A DNA stretch of 33,840 nt from CAZPAH01 sp964584495 (GCA_964584495.1 CAZPAH010000017.1:1-33840), one strand, 5' to 3'. Shown: positions 14,896 through 24,111, counted from the first letter of the stretch. Translations and numbers: made by a program. The notes: a model not told the origin generated them from the letters alone.

Positions 14896-16569
14896 ATGGT
14901 TGTCACCAAAACCAAGAAACTCGGACAGATCCTGATAGACTCCGGTATCGTCACCGAGGAGCAGCTGGAGCTCGCTCTAAAGGAGCAGAAGCAGACCGGT
15001 GAGAAGATCGGCGTCGTAATCAGCCGCCTGGGAATCTGCTCGATGAAGGAGATCGATAAGGTCTTCGCGTCCCAGATAGGCGTGGGCTATGTATCGCTCG
15101 CCGATGAATGGATCAAGCGCGAGGCGGTCGATCTGATAACGGGCGAATTCGCAGAGAAGCACCGTCTGCTTCCTATCTCTTTGAGCGGAAACACCCTTGT
15201 GATAGCGATGGCCAATCCGCTGGATCTCAATACCATCGATGCCGTTAGCAGGATGACCGGACATTATGTGGAGGTCGTGTACGCCTCCGAATCGGATATT
15301 CAGGATGCGTTGAGAAAGTATTATGGGGCGAAAAGCGATCTGGACCTGCTGCTGCAGAACGCCATCGACGAGGCGCGTACGGCGGTAAAGGGCGGTGCGC
15401 CGATGAGCGACTCCGATTCCCCGTATATCAAGCTCGTCGATCTGATAATCGGCAAGGCTATCGAGGACGGGGCGACCGATATCCACGTTGAGCCCGAGGA
15501 GAAGGTGGTTCATATCCGCTACCGTGTCGACGGCCGGTTGATACAGGGGCCGTCCCTATCCAATGAGCTGCAGAGTGTCGTCACGACGCGCATCAAGATC
15601 ATGGCCGGGTTGAACATATCCAAGACCATGGTACCCCAGGATGGCAGGATCACCTATGACACGAAGCAGCGGAAGCTGGATCTACGGGTTTCCACGCTGC
15701 CGACGGTCAATGGGGAAACCGTCGTATGCCGCGTTCTCGACAAGCAGAATCTATTGTACGGCGTGAACAAGCTCGGAATGAACAGAGAGATGCTTCAGCG
15801 TTTCCGGGAGGATATCTCCCGTCCTCACGGGATAATCCTGGTGACCGGTCCGACCGGTTCGGGGAAAACGACCACGCTGTATTCGGCACTGAGCTATCTC
15901 AACAATCCGGACACGAAGGTCATCACCCTGGAAGATCCGGTCGAGTATGAATTACCGGTGATAAGCCAGGCCCAGATAATGCCGCAGCAGGGATTCACCT
16001 TCGCAAGCGGTTTGAGGGCGATCCTGCGGCAGGACCCCGACATCATCCTTATCGGCGAGATCCGCGATAAGGAAACGGCTCAACTCGCAATCCGCGCCGC
16101 GCTGACCGGGCATCTCGTATTCAGCACCTTGCACACGAATTCGGCGGCAAGCGCAATCCCGCGGCTCATCGACATGGGGGTGGAGCCGTATCTTCTCTCG
16201 GCGACACTTGTGTCCGTCCTTGCTCAAAGGCTCGTGCGCAATGTCTGTGCCGTATGCCGCATAAAGCAGGAACCGACCGATGAGCAGGTACGGTTGCTGA
16301 GGCTGGACGAGCTCGAGGTCAAGCCGCGTTTCTCGACGGGGAAAGGATGCCCCGCCTGCAAGCATACGGGGTGCAGCGGCCGCTCCGCCGTCTTCGAGTA
16401 CCTTCAGGTCTCTGGAGATATCCGCCGTTTGATAAACGACGGTGTTGGTATAGATCGAATACAGGAAAGAGCCAAAAAAGAAGGGATGCGGCTGTTACGT
16501 GAAGATGCGATGGACAAGCTCCTGGCCGGCAAAACGTCCCTTTCCGAAGTAATGCGGGTGGTCTCATGA
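14896..16569 (+). CDS. gspE: GspE/MshE/PilB-type assembly ATPase with MshEN domain
   Basis: This 557-residue protein powers pseudopilin assembly. Residues 8-31 (KLGQILIDSGIV... to the Gln of ALKEQ) match the first MshEN c-di-GMP-binding repeat, with Lys in place of the usual first Arg. Residues 38-61 are a degenerate second repeat. The ATPase part shows the Walker A GPTGSGKTT (318-326), the Asp box DPVEYE, the Walker B region DPDIILIGEIRD, the His-box TGHLVFSTLHTN, and a zinc-binding four-Cys element (CAVC ... CPAC, near 450-490). It overlaps the next gene by four bases. Confidence 0.94.
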   Translation: MVVTKTKKLGQILIDSGIVTEEQLELALKEQKQTGEKIGVVISRLGICSMKEIDKVFASQIGVGYVSLADEWIKREAVDLITGEFAEKHRLLPISLSGNTLVIAMANPLDLNTIDAVSRMTGHYVEVVYASESDIQDALRKYYGAKSDLDLLLQNAIDEARTAVKGGAPMSDSDSPYIKLVDLIIGKAIEDGATDIHVEPEEKVVHIRYRVDGRLIQGPSLSNELQSVVTTRIKIMAGLNISKTMVPQDGRITYDTKQRKLDLRVSTLPTVNGETVVCRVLDKQNLLYGVNKLGMNREMLQRFREDISRPHGIILVTGPTGSGKTTTLYSALSYLNNPDTKVITLEDPVEYELPVISQAQIMPQQGFTFASGLRAILRQDPDIILIGEIRDKETAQLAIRAALTGHLVFSTLHTNSAASAIPRLIDMGVEPYLLSATLVSVLAQRLVRNVCAVCRIKQEPTDEQVRLLRLDELEVKPRFSTGKGCPACKHTGCSGRSAVFEYLQVSGDIRRLINDGVGIDRIQERAKKEGMRLLREDAMDKLLAGKTSLSEVMRVVS

Positions 16570-17768
16570 GAGAGTTTCGCTACAAAGCGTTGAATCCGGC
16601 GGGGGCCGTTGTGTCCGGAGTGCGCCGCGCATCGAGCGCATGGATGCTGGGCGAGGAACTATCCGCCCAGAACCTGATCGTTATCAGCAATCACCAGACG
16701 CTCGGCTCTTTCGGCAATATTTTTTCGCTGGGTCGCAAGGTGAACAACAAGGATCTTCGCGATTTCACACTGCATATGTCGATCTGCCTGTCCGCCGGCA
16801 TTCCCGTTACTTCCAGCCTGCTCGATTTCGAGAGGGACAGCGCGAAGGGGCATTTTAAGAAAGTCATAGAAGGAATCAGGATAGAGATCAGCAGCGGAGC
16901 CCAGATGGATGAAGCATTGGCGAAGTATCCGGAGGTGTTTTCCGAGACCTATATTGCCATAGTCACCGCGGGGCAGAGCTATGGAGATATGGGCCAGGCC
17001 TTCTCCAGCTTGGTCGATCACCTTGAATGGATCGACGAGCTGCACGGACGGACGAAACAGGCTCTTATCTACCCGTCGATAATGGTAATGGGTATCATGG
17101 GTCTATTCCTCCTTATGCTCTTTTATGTCCTGCCGCGGTTCATGGATATTTTCAGGTTCCAGGAATCCGAGTTGCCGGCGGTGACGCTGTTCGTCATAGG
17201 GGCCTTCAACTGGTTGACCTCGTGGTGGCCGCTTCTTCTGGGCTCTATCGCCCTCGCGGTGTGCGGCTTTTTCGTGCTTCGCAGCAGTGAGGAGGGACGT
17301 TACAGGCTGGATAAACTCGTACTGCGGGCGCCGGTGGTGGGTGGCTTCGCGAGCAAGATATGCCTGTCACGCTTCGCCCGATACTTCTCGCTTCTCTTCG
17401 GAGCCGGCACAAGCCTTTTGAACGTTCTGGAGCTTCTGGTGAAGGTCGTGGGTAACAGTGTTTTTTCCAGGGAGCTGAAGGAAATAAGGGACCGCGTGAT
17501 GACCGGCGAAACACTGACTGCGAGTTTTTCCAATTCGGAAAACTTCCCGCCTCTGATCAAGCGGCTGGTGAGCATGGGTGAGAAAACGGGCCAACTGGAT
17601 AGTTCACTCTTGAAGGCGGCCGAGTACCTGGACAAGGAAATTCCTAGAGCGCTCGAACAGGCTTTTTCGGTGCTGAATGCTTTGATTATAACGGTTCTAG
17701 GAGGTCTTATCGCCGTCGCTGCTCTGTCTATTCTGCTGCCGATAATACAGATGCGCAGCATGATGTAG
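16566..17768 (+). CDS. gspF: GspF/MshG/PilC-type inner-membrane platform protein
   Basis: This 400-residue protein has two T2SSF domains. The first (about 65-190, LRDFTLHMSICLSAGIPVTSSL) and the second (about 268-395, RFARYFSLLFGAGTSLLNVLELL) repeat the same pattern of cytoplasmic helix bundle followed by membrane helices. Membrane segments are near 165-190, 215-238 and 370-393. SMGEKTGQLDSSL is the family's conserved late motif. It couples the ATPase to pseudopilin insertion. The start codon overlaps the gspE stop (ATGA), and AGAAGG-type signals lie in gspE. Confidence 0.94.
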   Translation: MREFRYKALNPAGAVVSGVRRASSAWMLGEELSAQNLIVISNHQTLGSFGNIFSLGRKVNNKDLRDFTLHMSICLSAGIPVTSSLLDFERDSAKGHFKKVIEGIRIEISSGAQMDEALAKYPEVFSETYIAIVTAGQSYGDMGQAFSSLVDHLEWIDELHGRTKQALIYPSIMVMGIMGLFLLMLFYVLPRFMDIFRFQESELPAVTLFVIGAFNWLTSWWPLLLGSIALAVCGFFVLRSSEEGRYRLDKLVLRAPVVGGFASKICLSRFARYFSLLFGAGTSLLNVLELLVKVVGNSVFSRELKEIRDRVMTGETLTASFSNSENFPPLIKRLVSMGEKTGQLDSSLLKAAEYLDKEIPRALEQAFSVLNALIITVLGGLIAVAALSILLPIIQMRSMM

Positions 17769-17784
17769 CAAAGGAGAAGAGTTC

Positions 17785-18822
17785 GTGTCGATGCGGGGAT
17801 CGAGTGGTTTCACTCTAATGGAAGTCATAGTCGCGGTTGCGATTGTCGCCTTGATGACCGGGGCGCTGGCCCCCGTTATCTATAAGCAGGTCAACTCGGC
17901 GCGCTCCAAAGCCACTACCAGGGAGCTGGAGCTGATCGAAGCGGGATTGGTCTCTTTCTATCAGGACACGGGACGCTTTCCCAGTGAAGCCGAGGGACTG
18001 ACGGCGCTGATCGCGGATCCCGGCGCGGTGAATTGGCAGGGTCCCTACGTATCTTCCGCAAAGGGTAATCCCGAGGAGGCGGTCCGCGTGGATGCGTTCG
18101 GACAGGAATTTATCTATGATCTCAATCCGGCCACGACCCCGGCGGGCGCGGCGGATGTGATCGTCTCGAGCTGTGGAGCGGATCTCGTTTCCGATTCAGG
18201 CAGGTTGAACAGAAATTGGGATTTGAATGCAGACTGCGACGATATATTGGCTCTTGTAAGCTCAGCCGCGATGGACAGGGCCAAGGAAAACGAGGTGCGC
18301 GGCGAGCTCGAGAAGATCGCCGAAGCATGCAGGGACTATTATCGCTATAACGCGACTTTCCCGTCGCACCTCTCGGATCTGGTCCGAGCCTATCTCGATG
18401 TGGGATTCGAGAGCGATCTCTTGCACGATCCATGGAACAAGGAATACCGAGTGAACGAATACGGAGGTTCTGCCCCATTCCTTCTCGTCTACAGCTTCGG
18501 TCCCGACCAGGCGAACGATTCTGGGGGGGATGATGACCTTTCCGTTACGATCAGTTCCATCCCTCTAGGGCGCGGGATTACTCAGGGTGAGCTCGAAATA
18601 GCCCAGGCGGCCCTGAATGCCGATAGAGAGCTGTTACTGGTGGGTGGATGGGCCGGCGCCGGCGGAATTCGGGGACGGCTGGGGCTCGACGGCATCTTCG
18701 ATCTTGACGGTTGGGGGAACAGCTACGGGGTGAACGTAGGTTCGAGGATCATCTTTTCATGCGGTCCTGACGGAGATCCCGGCAGTACCGGAGATAACTT
18801 GCCGAAAGGGGTGGGGCCTTGA
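17785..18822 (+). CDS. Pseudopilin with three tandem GspG-like C-terminal modules
   Basis: This 345-residue protein has a class III prepilin start (SG cleaved before F9, then TLME with the +5 Glu at 13) and one hydrophobic helix to about 30. Three related globular modules follow. Module 1 (about 46-153) has RELELIEAGLVSFYQDTGRFPS, VDAFGQEFIYDL and VSSCGADLVSDSG...DDI. Module 2 (about 172-256) has GELEKIAEACRDYYRYNATFPS, HDPWNKEYRVNEYG and YSFGPDQANDSGGDDDL. Module 3 (about 267-338) has GELEIAQAAL, LDGWGNSYGVNVG and FSCGPDGDPGSTGDNL. Each ends in a Gly/Asp loop like the GspG calcium site. It is far longer than GspG/GspH pseudopilins. The start is GTG, with AAGGAG eight bases upstream. It may be a large tip or minor subunit. 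Confidence 0.85.
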   Translation: MSMRGSSGFTLMEVIVAVAIVALMTGALAPVIYKQVNSARSKATTRELELIEAGLVSFYQDTGRFPSEAEGLTALIADPGAVNWQGPYVSSAKGNPEEAVRVDAFGQEFIYDLNPATTPAGAADVIVSSCGADLVSDSGRLNRNWDLNADCDDILALVSSAAMDRAKENEVRGELEKIAEACRDYYRYNATFPSHLSDLVRAYLDVGFESDLLHDPWNKEYRVNEYGGSAPFLLVYSFGPDQANDSGGDDDLSVTISSIPLGRGITQGELEIAQAALNADRELLLVGGWAGAGGIRGRLGLDGIFDLDGWGNSYGVNVGSRIIFSCGPDGDPGSTGDNLPKGVGP

Positions 18823-20300
18823 AACGGAATGCAGGCTATTGCCTCGGCCTCGATGAAGACAATTCCCTCGTTCTGAAGCTTGGAAGGGGGGGAGACAAGG
18901 CATACCATCTCGAGTGGATCAAATACTTCTCTCCCGGTTCACGCGAGCTGTGCCATCAGATCCAGAACATCTCCAGGCTGCGGAATCGGGTCGTGCAGTC
19001 CCTGCCGAACGAGGAAGTTTCGCTTATGACGGTTATGCTGCCCGGGATGAAGGACAGGATGCGGTATGCCGCTCTGCAGGGGATGGTGGTGAAGGAAAAG
19101 GGAGGACAAGGCGGCGATTGGGTGATCGATATCAAGACGGTTCAAAAAAGGCGCAGAGATGGAGGGCCGGTATCGAGAAACAGGTCGACGGTGGTCTTTG
19201 CGGAGAAGGCCCTGGTCGAGGAGCATTACAGGAGCGCTCAGAAGATGGGATGCTATCCGGCCGGGATGCTGCCCGGGTTCCTGGCGTTCGACCGGCTGTA
19301 CCGTATCCATAATCCGGAGCTGGCCGGAAAAGGGGGATGGATCCTGGTTTTTATCGGGAATAAGGACAGATTTCTCTGCGCCGGCGACCCGGATGGACCG
19401 CTTTTTTACAGAATGCTGCCCGAAGACCTTTCGAAAGGGACCGAAGAGGAGGAGTACCTGGAGAAGATTGTAGTGGAAATCGAGCGGTCGAATTATTTCG
19501 CCCAGCAGACCGAAAGCAAAATGGATCTGGGTAAAATCATCCTGAGCGGCGAGCCGAACGTGATCGAGAGGCTCGCCGGTAAGCTGGCCGGAAGGCTGGA
19601 GCTGGAAATTCACCGCTGGAACCTTGAAGATCTGTTCTCCACCGACGATCCAAACCTGCTCTGGGAAGAGATGATGAAGCTGGCCGTCGCGGCGGTAAGT
19701 CTGCACGGACTTGGATACAATCTTCTACCGCCCGAAGCCCATGTCGGGTCAAGAAGCCGGATACGACGCAGCGCGGCCGTGACTCTTGCCTCGCTTGGCA
19801 TCGCATCGGCGCCTATTTTACTGGCCGGCGGTCTCTGGACCTCCAGTATCCAGAATGAGTACCTGGATAGTGCGGCCGATCGTCTCGATCGACTGCAGGC
19901 CTGCGCCGGGAACGGCGTTGAAGCCTATCTTCATAATCAGGCAATGACGGCCTGCCGGGCTAATATCGAGGGAATTGCAACGGGATTGAACGGATCGGCC
20001 CGCGTTCTAAGGGAGATCGCCCTACGTACTCCGGGCAATGTAACTTTCGACGGCATCGACCTTCTCCGCGGAGATGATGATAGCCTGCGGCTCGTCCTTC
20101 GCGGCAGAAGCGTGGCCGGCAGTGGTGAAGAGGCGCAGGGCGCGTTTCTTGGATTTCTTCGTTCCCTGGAAGGGGTTCCGGATCTGATCGAGACGAGAGA
20201 GCCGCTGTACCTGGAGATCTCCGGCATCGAGGAGGACGATAAATCGGAGTATTCCAGGGTGGTATTCACCATTGAATATTTTATCGTGGAGGGCAGGTAG
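18819..20300 (+). CDS. GspL-like fused PilM/PilN assembly protein
   Basis: This 493-residue protein has a cytoplasmic actin-like half (about 1-320, beginning CLGLDEDNSLVLKL, with a second subdomain around GGWILVFIGNKDRFLC and the GKIILSGEP stretch). One transmembrane helix follows (about 327-345). The periplasmic half contains a helical stretch and a PilN-like ferredoxin fold (DGIDLLRGDDDSLRLVLRGRS ... FLGFLRSLEGVPDLIE). This is the architecture of GspL, equivalent to PilM plus PilN in type IV pili. It starts at a TTG that overlaps the preceding stop (TTGA), so translation is probably coupled. It recruits the ATPase and links it to the periplasmic platform. Confidence 0.85.
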   Translation: MKRNAGYCLGLDEDNSLVLKLGRGGDKAYHLEWIKYFSPGSRELCHQIQNISRLRNRVVQSLPNEEVSLMTVMLPGMKDRMRYAALQGMVVKEKGGQGGDWVIDIKTVQKRRRDGGPVSRNRSTVVFAEKALVEEHYRSAQKMGCYPAGMLPGFLAFDRLYRIHNPELAGKGGWILVFIGNKDRFLCAGDPDGPLFYRMLPEDLSKGTEEEEYLEKIVVEIERSNYFAQQTESKMDLGKIILSGEPNVIERLAGKLAGRLELEIHRWNLEDLFSTDDPNLLWEEMMKLAVAAVSLHGLGYNLLPPEAHVGSRSRIRRSAAVTLASLGIASAPILLAGGLWTSSIQNEYLDSAADRLDRLQACAGNGVEAYLHNQAMTACRANIEGIATGLNGSARVLREIALRTPGNVTFDGIDLLRGDDDSLRLVLRGRSVAGSGEEAQGAFLGFLRSLEGVPDLIETREPLYLEISGIEEDDKSEYSRVVFTIEYFIVEGR

Positions 20301-20302
20301 AG

Positions 20303-20959
20303 ATGTCGGGACACTCCGTGGTAAAGAGGCTTATGACTGGGCGGAGGATCGTGATCGTAATATCCGTTCTGACCTGGTCCCTGATCTTCTTCGCGGGATC
20401 GCTGCCGGTACTGAAAAAGTCGATCGACAACAGGAACAGGATAACATCGGTATCGGACAGGATGGAATCGATGAATAGGATTTGCGTGGCGGGTGTCTGG
20501 TTGGAAGCGGCGGTGCGTCGGCTCGAGCCTCCTCTTATCGACGAGTACGATCGCCTGTTCCCCCACGAGAAAGATTGTGAAAAGCTGTTTCTGGAACTCG
20601 CCAAAATAGCGGGTAAGAACCATATCGATCCATTCAACCTGCACGAGGTCACAGTGCTTTCCGACGGTGGCGGATTGGAGGAGCCGGAGGACCCGCTCGA
20701 TGTTGATAGTGGAGATCAAGAGGTGTCGATGATGATCGATCAATTTGCAGCCGATATTTCCTCGCTCCCCGGTTCGCAGCTCGAGACCTACAGGCTTTCG
20801 ATAAGTTTCGACACAGATTACGAAAGTATGACCCGATTCCTTGCCGACCTAGAATCGATCGAGAGGGCCGTGACATTGCATAGTCTCGGCGTCGAACCGG
20901 GGCCGCATGGAATTATTGCTGAACTGGAGCTCGATTATTATGCCCAACGAACGGATTAA
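20303..20959 (+). CDS. PilO/GspM-like assembly platform protein
   Basis: This 218-residue protein has one membrane segment near residues 17-36, a periplasmic coiled stretch (about 38-75) and a C-terminal alpha/beta domain. The late segment LETYRLSISFDTDYESMTRFLADLE is the typical PilO/GspM ferredoxin-like core. It starts two bases after the gspL-like stop and overlaps the next gene by 20 bases. Sequence identity to this family is usually low, so fold pattern and position carry the call. An acidic linker (EEPEDPLDVDSGD) precedes the core. Confidence 0.78.
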   Translation: MSGHSVVKRLMTGRRIVIVISVLTWSLIFFAGSLPVLKKSIDNRNRITSVSDRMESMNRICVAGVWLEAAVRRLEPPLIDEYDRLFPHEKDCEKLFLELAKIAGKNHIDPFNLHEVTVLSDGGGLEEPEDPLDVDSGDQEVSMMIDQFAADISSLPGSQLETYRLSISFDTDYESMTRFLADLESIERAVTLHSLGVEPGPHGIIAELELDYYAQRTD

Positions 20960-21491
20960 TCTTCGGGACCGCCGGGTTATTATAGCGGTTTTCGTCCTGC
21001 TGGCGGGGGTCGTCATTCTCAACTGGAGGATCTTTCAACCTCTGAGAGCGAAACACGCGCTTCGCCACGTAAACGGGAGTGATGTCGTGCATCTGCCCTC
21101 GGATCTGGATGAGATAACGGGGCTCGCAGCGATGCGTCTGGCCGGTGGTCCACCTTTGATGTCCGCCGCCGCGCTTGGCTGTTCCCCCGGATCAACGGCG
21201 CCCCTGCCGCGCGATCCGTTCGTCGAGGCCGCGCCCGAGCGGCTGGAGAAAAGGCCCGGTAACGGAGATAGTACCGAAGGTCTATTCTGCTCGGCCGTAA
21301 TACTCGGTAGTCCAAGGCATAGGGCGCTGATCAACGGCGTATCATGTCAAGTGGGAGATCTTGTCGAAGGCTATGTGCTGGAGGCTATCCGGTACTCGGG
21401 AGTCGAACTGAGTCGGGGTAGGAAAAGGATATTTTTATCAGTTATTAATCCGGCGGGCGAGCCGGAATGCCATCCATTTGTAGGAAGATAG
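20940..21491 (+). CDS. GspC/PilP-like periplasmic connector
   Basis: From the ATG at 20940 the protein is 183 residues. It has a short cytoplasmic tail, one membrane helix (about 12-30), a linker rich in Pro and Ala, and a C-terminal domain with SAVILGSPRHRALINGVSCQVGDLVEGYVLEAIRYSGVEL. That domain is the pattern of the GspC homology region and PilP, which bind the secretin N0 domain. An in-frame upstream start at 20907 would only extend into the preceding gene. It sits directly before the secretin gene, as expected for the inner-to-outer membrane connector. Confidence 0.8.
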   Translation: MPNERINLRDRRVIIAVFVLLAGVVILNWRIFQPLRAKHALRHVNGSDVVHLPSDLDEITGLAAMRLAGGPPLMSAAALGCSPGSTAPLPRDPFVEAAPERLEKRPGNGDSTEGLFCSAVILGSPRHRALINGVSCQVGDLVEGYVLEAIRYSGVELSRGRKRIFLSVINPAGEPECHPFVGR

Positions 21492-21540
21492 CCCGGTGAC
21501 GCGGGGTAATGAGCTTTGAGATAACCGGAAGGAATGGACC

Positions 21541-22971
21541 ATGAGTAAACAGATTCTTATTGGGGTGATTTTCCTGGTTTTGAGCGCCATGCCGCTCGAT
21601 GCCGGCGAAGGTAAGATCACGCTGGTTACAAATGGATGGGTTGACGTAAGGGGCGTCCTCGCCTTTATCGCCGAAGATACAGGGCTCGGACTGGAGATCG
21701 CTCCCGACGTGGCCGACAACATCAATGTTCACCTGATCGACGTGCCGCTGGAAAAAGCCCTCGATTCCCTTCTGGAACCGGCCGGACTGGGGTACGAGAT
21801 AGCCGATGGAATTTTGATCGTCTACAAGAGGGGAATGGTCACGCGCAGCTTCAACTTCGATTATCCGGTGACGGAACGCGAAGGCAGGGGAGAGTTGCTC
21901 GTATCGGCCGGCGGCGGCAACTCGAAAGGAGATCAGGAGAATGCCGAGAATGAGAGCCACGTAACCAGCACGGCGGTCATGAAGGTCTGGCCGCAGGTGA
22001 TAAACTCGGTTCGAACCCTTGTATTCAACGAGAGCGCCGGCGGGGGGGATCAGGGCTCCGGTGCCGATATGTTGAGCCTCGCCGACTCCGAGGGCAGGAT
22101 CCTCGTTATAAATCCAATGGCGGGCGTCATCCAGGTGACCGCCGAGTGGCCCCAGGTGAAGCGCGTCGAGATGCTTCTGGAGGAGATGGGAAAATCCCTC
22201 AGGCGCCAGGTGGCGATCGAAGTCAAAATTCTTGAAGTCATGTTGTGGGAAACCGATCGGTCGGGTATCGATTGGAACTCGATCACCGATGGAGACGCGG
22301 ACGTGTCCCTCATCTCGACGGAAAACCTTGTCAATCCGGTATTCTCGATTATCGTCAACAGCAAGCGTGTCACCGGCCTCATGGAAGCGCTCAACGAGCA
22401 GGGTAAGATAAAGGTTCTCAGCACGCCGCGCATAACAACGTTGAACAATCAGAAGGCGATCGTCAGGGTCGTTACCGAGGAGGTTTTCTTCGTGGCCCAG
22501 GTCGAGCCGGCCATTATCAGCAACGGCACCGGGACAAGCCCCGTAGTCGAATATACTCCCGAGATATTTCCGGTGGGGCTGGTTCTCGATGTCACCCCGC
22601 AGATAGGTCGCGACGACGTTATAATTCTCAACGTCCACCCCACCATATCAAACATCGTCAGGGTGGAAAACAGCCCCAACATGGACACGGCCCCGGTCAT
22701 ATCCGTAAGGGAGCTAGACACCGTCGGCAGGGTTGCCGGAGGGGAGACGCTCGTTATCGCCGGATTGATGTCGGAGGGACACAATATTACTTCGGCGGGA
22801 GTGCCGATCCTGAAGGATATCCCGCTGTTGGGTTACCTTTTCAAACGCAGCTCGAGGGAAAAGACCACTACGGAGCTCGTCATGATGCTGACGCCAGTCA
22901 TCGTTGATGAGAATGGGGCGGCGGTCAAACCGGGTTCCATAAGCGGATCTCCGGCGAAAGATAAGAATTAG
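21541..22971 (+). CDS. MshL/GspD-like secretin
   Basis: This 476-residue protein has a signal peptide (about 1-21) followed by an STN/N0-like domain (about 26-97, VDVRGVLAFIAEDTGLGLEIAPDV). A further small domain ends INPMAGVIQVTAEWPQVKRVEMLLEEM, and the secretin barrel domain is at about 225-455. The barrel includes VLSTPRITTLNNQKAIVRVVTEEVFFVAQVEP, a long loop FPVGLVLDVTPQIG, and the terminal GVPILKDIPLLGYLFKRSSREKTTTELVMMLTPVIV. The VTEEVFFVAQVE stretch is closest in style to MSHA pilus MshL. It forms the outer-membrane gate. It is short for a GspD, with fewer N domains, and no pilotin is seen. AAGGAA precedes the ATG. Confidence 0.92.
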   Translation: MSKQILIGVIFLVLSAMPLDAGEGKITLVTNGWVDVRGVLAFIAEDTGLGLEIAPDVADNINVHLIDVPLEKALDSLLEPAGLGYEIADGILIVYKRGMVTRSFNFDYPVTEREGRGELLVSAGGGNSKGDQENAENESHVTSTAVMKVWPQVINSVRTLVFNESAGGGDQGSGADMLSLADSEGRILVINPMAGVIQVTAEWPQVKRVEMLLEEMGKSLRRQVAIEVKILEVMLWETDRSGIDWNSITDGDADVSLISTENLVNPVFSIIVNSKRVTGLMEALNEQGKIKVLSTPRITTLNNQKAIVRVVTEEVFFVAQVEPAIISNGTGTSPVVEYTPEIFPVGLVLDVTPQIGRDDVIILNVHPTISNIVRVENSPNMDTAPVISVRELDTVGRVAGGETLVIAGLMSEGHNITSAGVPILKDIPLLGYLFKRSSREKTTTELVMMLTPVIVDENGAAVKPGSISGSPAKDKN

Positions 22972-23067
22972 ATAAATCCATCGGATGAATTTGGCGACAA
23001 TAGATATAGGTGCTTGGTATCTTTCTTTCCCGCGAGCCCTGCATCTTGAGCAGAGAGGACGAATCAG

Positions 23068-23952
23068 ATGAGAGATTCCGTTTCCGGACTTCAGGCGACC
23101 AAATCGAAAATTACGAAGCAAGTTCTTTCACGCATCGATAAATTGCCCAGCCTGTCGAACGTGATAGGGGAATTCCTAGAGTTGACAAAAAAAGAATATA
23201 TTTCAGCCAGGGATTTTGAGCGGGTTATTTGCAAGGACCAGGCACTGGTGAGCCGTATGCTGAAACTTGCGAACAGCAGTCTCTACGGCAAATCGAAGAA
23301 GATCAACTCCATCACCGAGGCCGTCGTGATGATCGGTATGGATAATGTAAAGAAGATAGTGTATGCGGTAAGCAGCGAGGGACTGATACGGCGTGATTTC
23401 AAGAACTACCTGTATCCCAATAAGGGGTTCTGGTTGCATTCGATGGGAGTGGCGATAGCGAGCAGGGTGCTCAACGAAAAAACGAAGTCGCCGGTTCTCG
23501 GGGATGAAATGGCTTTCGTCGCCGGCCTTATTCACGATTCGGGCAAGTTGATAATCGATGAATTCCTGGATACATCGCTCGGACCCCATCTGGTTACGCT
23601 GCGGGAGGAAGTTGAAGCGGTAGGCATAGATCACTCACAGCTGGGGAATCGCATTATGAAGGCCTGGAATATACCGGATAAGATCACCGAGGCGGTCAAG
23701 TATCACCACAATCCTCGCAGCTTGAACGAGGTGAAGGTCTCGGCGCTGTTGGTATCTCTGGCCGACAGCATATGCAACCTGTGGAACGTGGGCACTCAAC
23801 CTTTTATGGATCTCGGCGAGGAGATAGATCTCGGGCCGTTTGGAGAGGACCTGGCGGAACTTGATATACCGAAGGGCGCCATGGAAGGAGTGCTGTGGGA
23901 AATCCGCCAGAAACTGGCGAACCTCGAGGATCTATATAATATCGATGAATAA
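23068..23952 (+). CDS. HDOD-domain signalling protein
   Basis: This 294-residue protein is essentially one HDOD domain (about 16-225). Hallmarks are LPSLSNVIGEFLEL, ICKDQALVSRMLKLANSSLYG, INSITEAVVMIGMDNVKKIVYAV, the retained HD pair in FVAGLIHDSGKLIIDEF, and AVKYHHNPR. HDOD proteins act in signalling, often together with c-di-GMP or motility circuits, and usually lack proven hydrolase activity. It begins 96 bases after the secretin in the same direction and could be the last gene of that operon. No output domain is attached. The 159 bases after it hold no clear terminator. Confidence 0.9.
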   Translation: MRDSVSGLQATKSKITKQVLSRIDKLPSLSNVIGEFLELTKKEYISARDFERVICKDQALVSRMLKLANSSLYGKSKKINSITEAVVMIGMDNVKKIVYAVSSEGLIRRDFKNYLYPNKGFWLHSMGVAIASRVLNEKTKSPVLGDEMAFVAGLIHDSGKLIIDEFLDTSLGPHLVTLREEVEAVGIDHSQLGNRIMKAWNIPDKITEAVKYHHNPRSLNEVKVSALLVSLADSICNLWNVGTQPFMDLGEEIDLGPFGEDLAELDIPKGAMEGVLWEIRQKLANLEDLYNIDE

Positions 23953-24111
23953 TCGTACCGCTCCGGCGTTACGGGTTCCCCGCGGTCACGGATAGAGATC
24001 GCATTTTTCGGTAAACATCCGTTACTTCCTGAAACATTTTTTACCTTTGAACATCCTCCATAATAAATCACCGCCTGATTCGATGAAATACCTAGCAGCC
24101 CGGAAAGGAAG

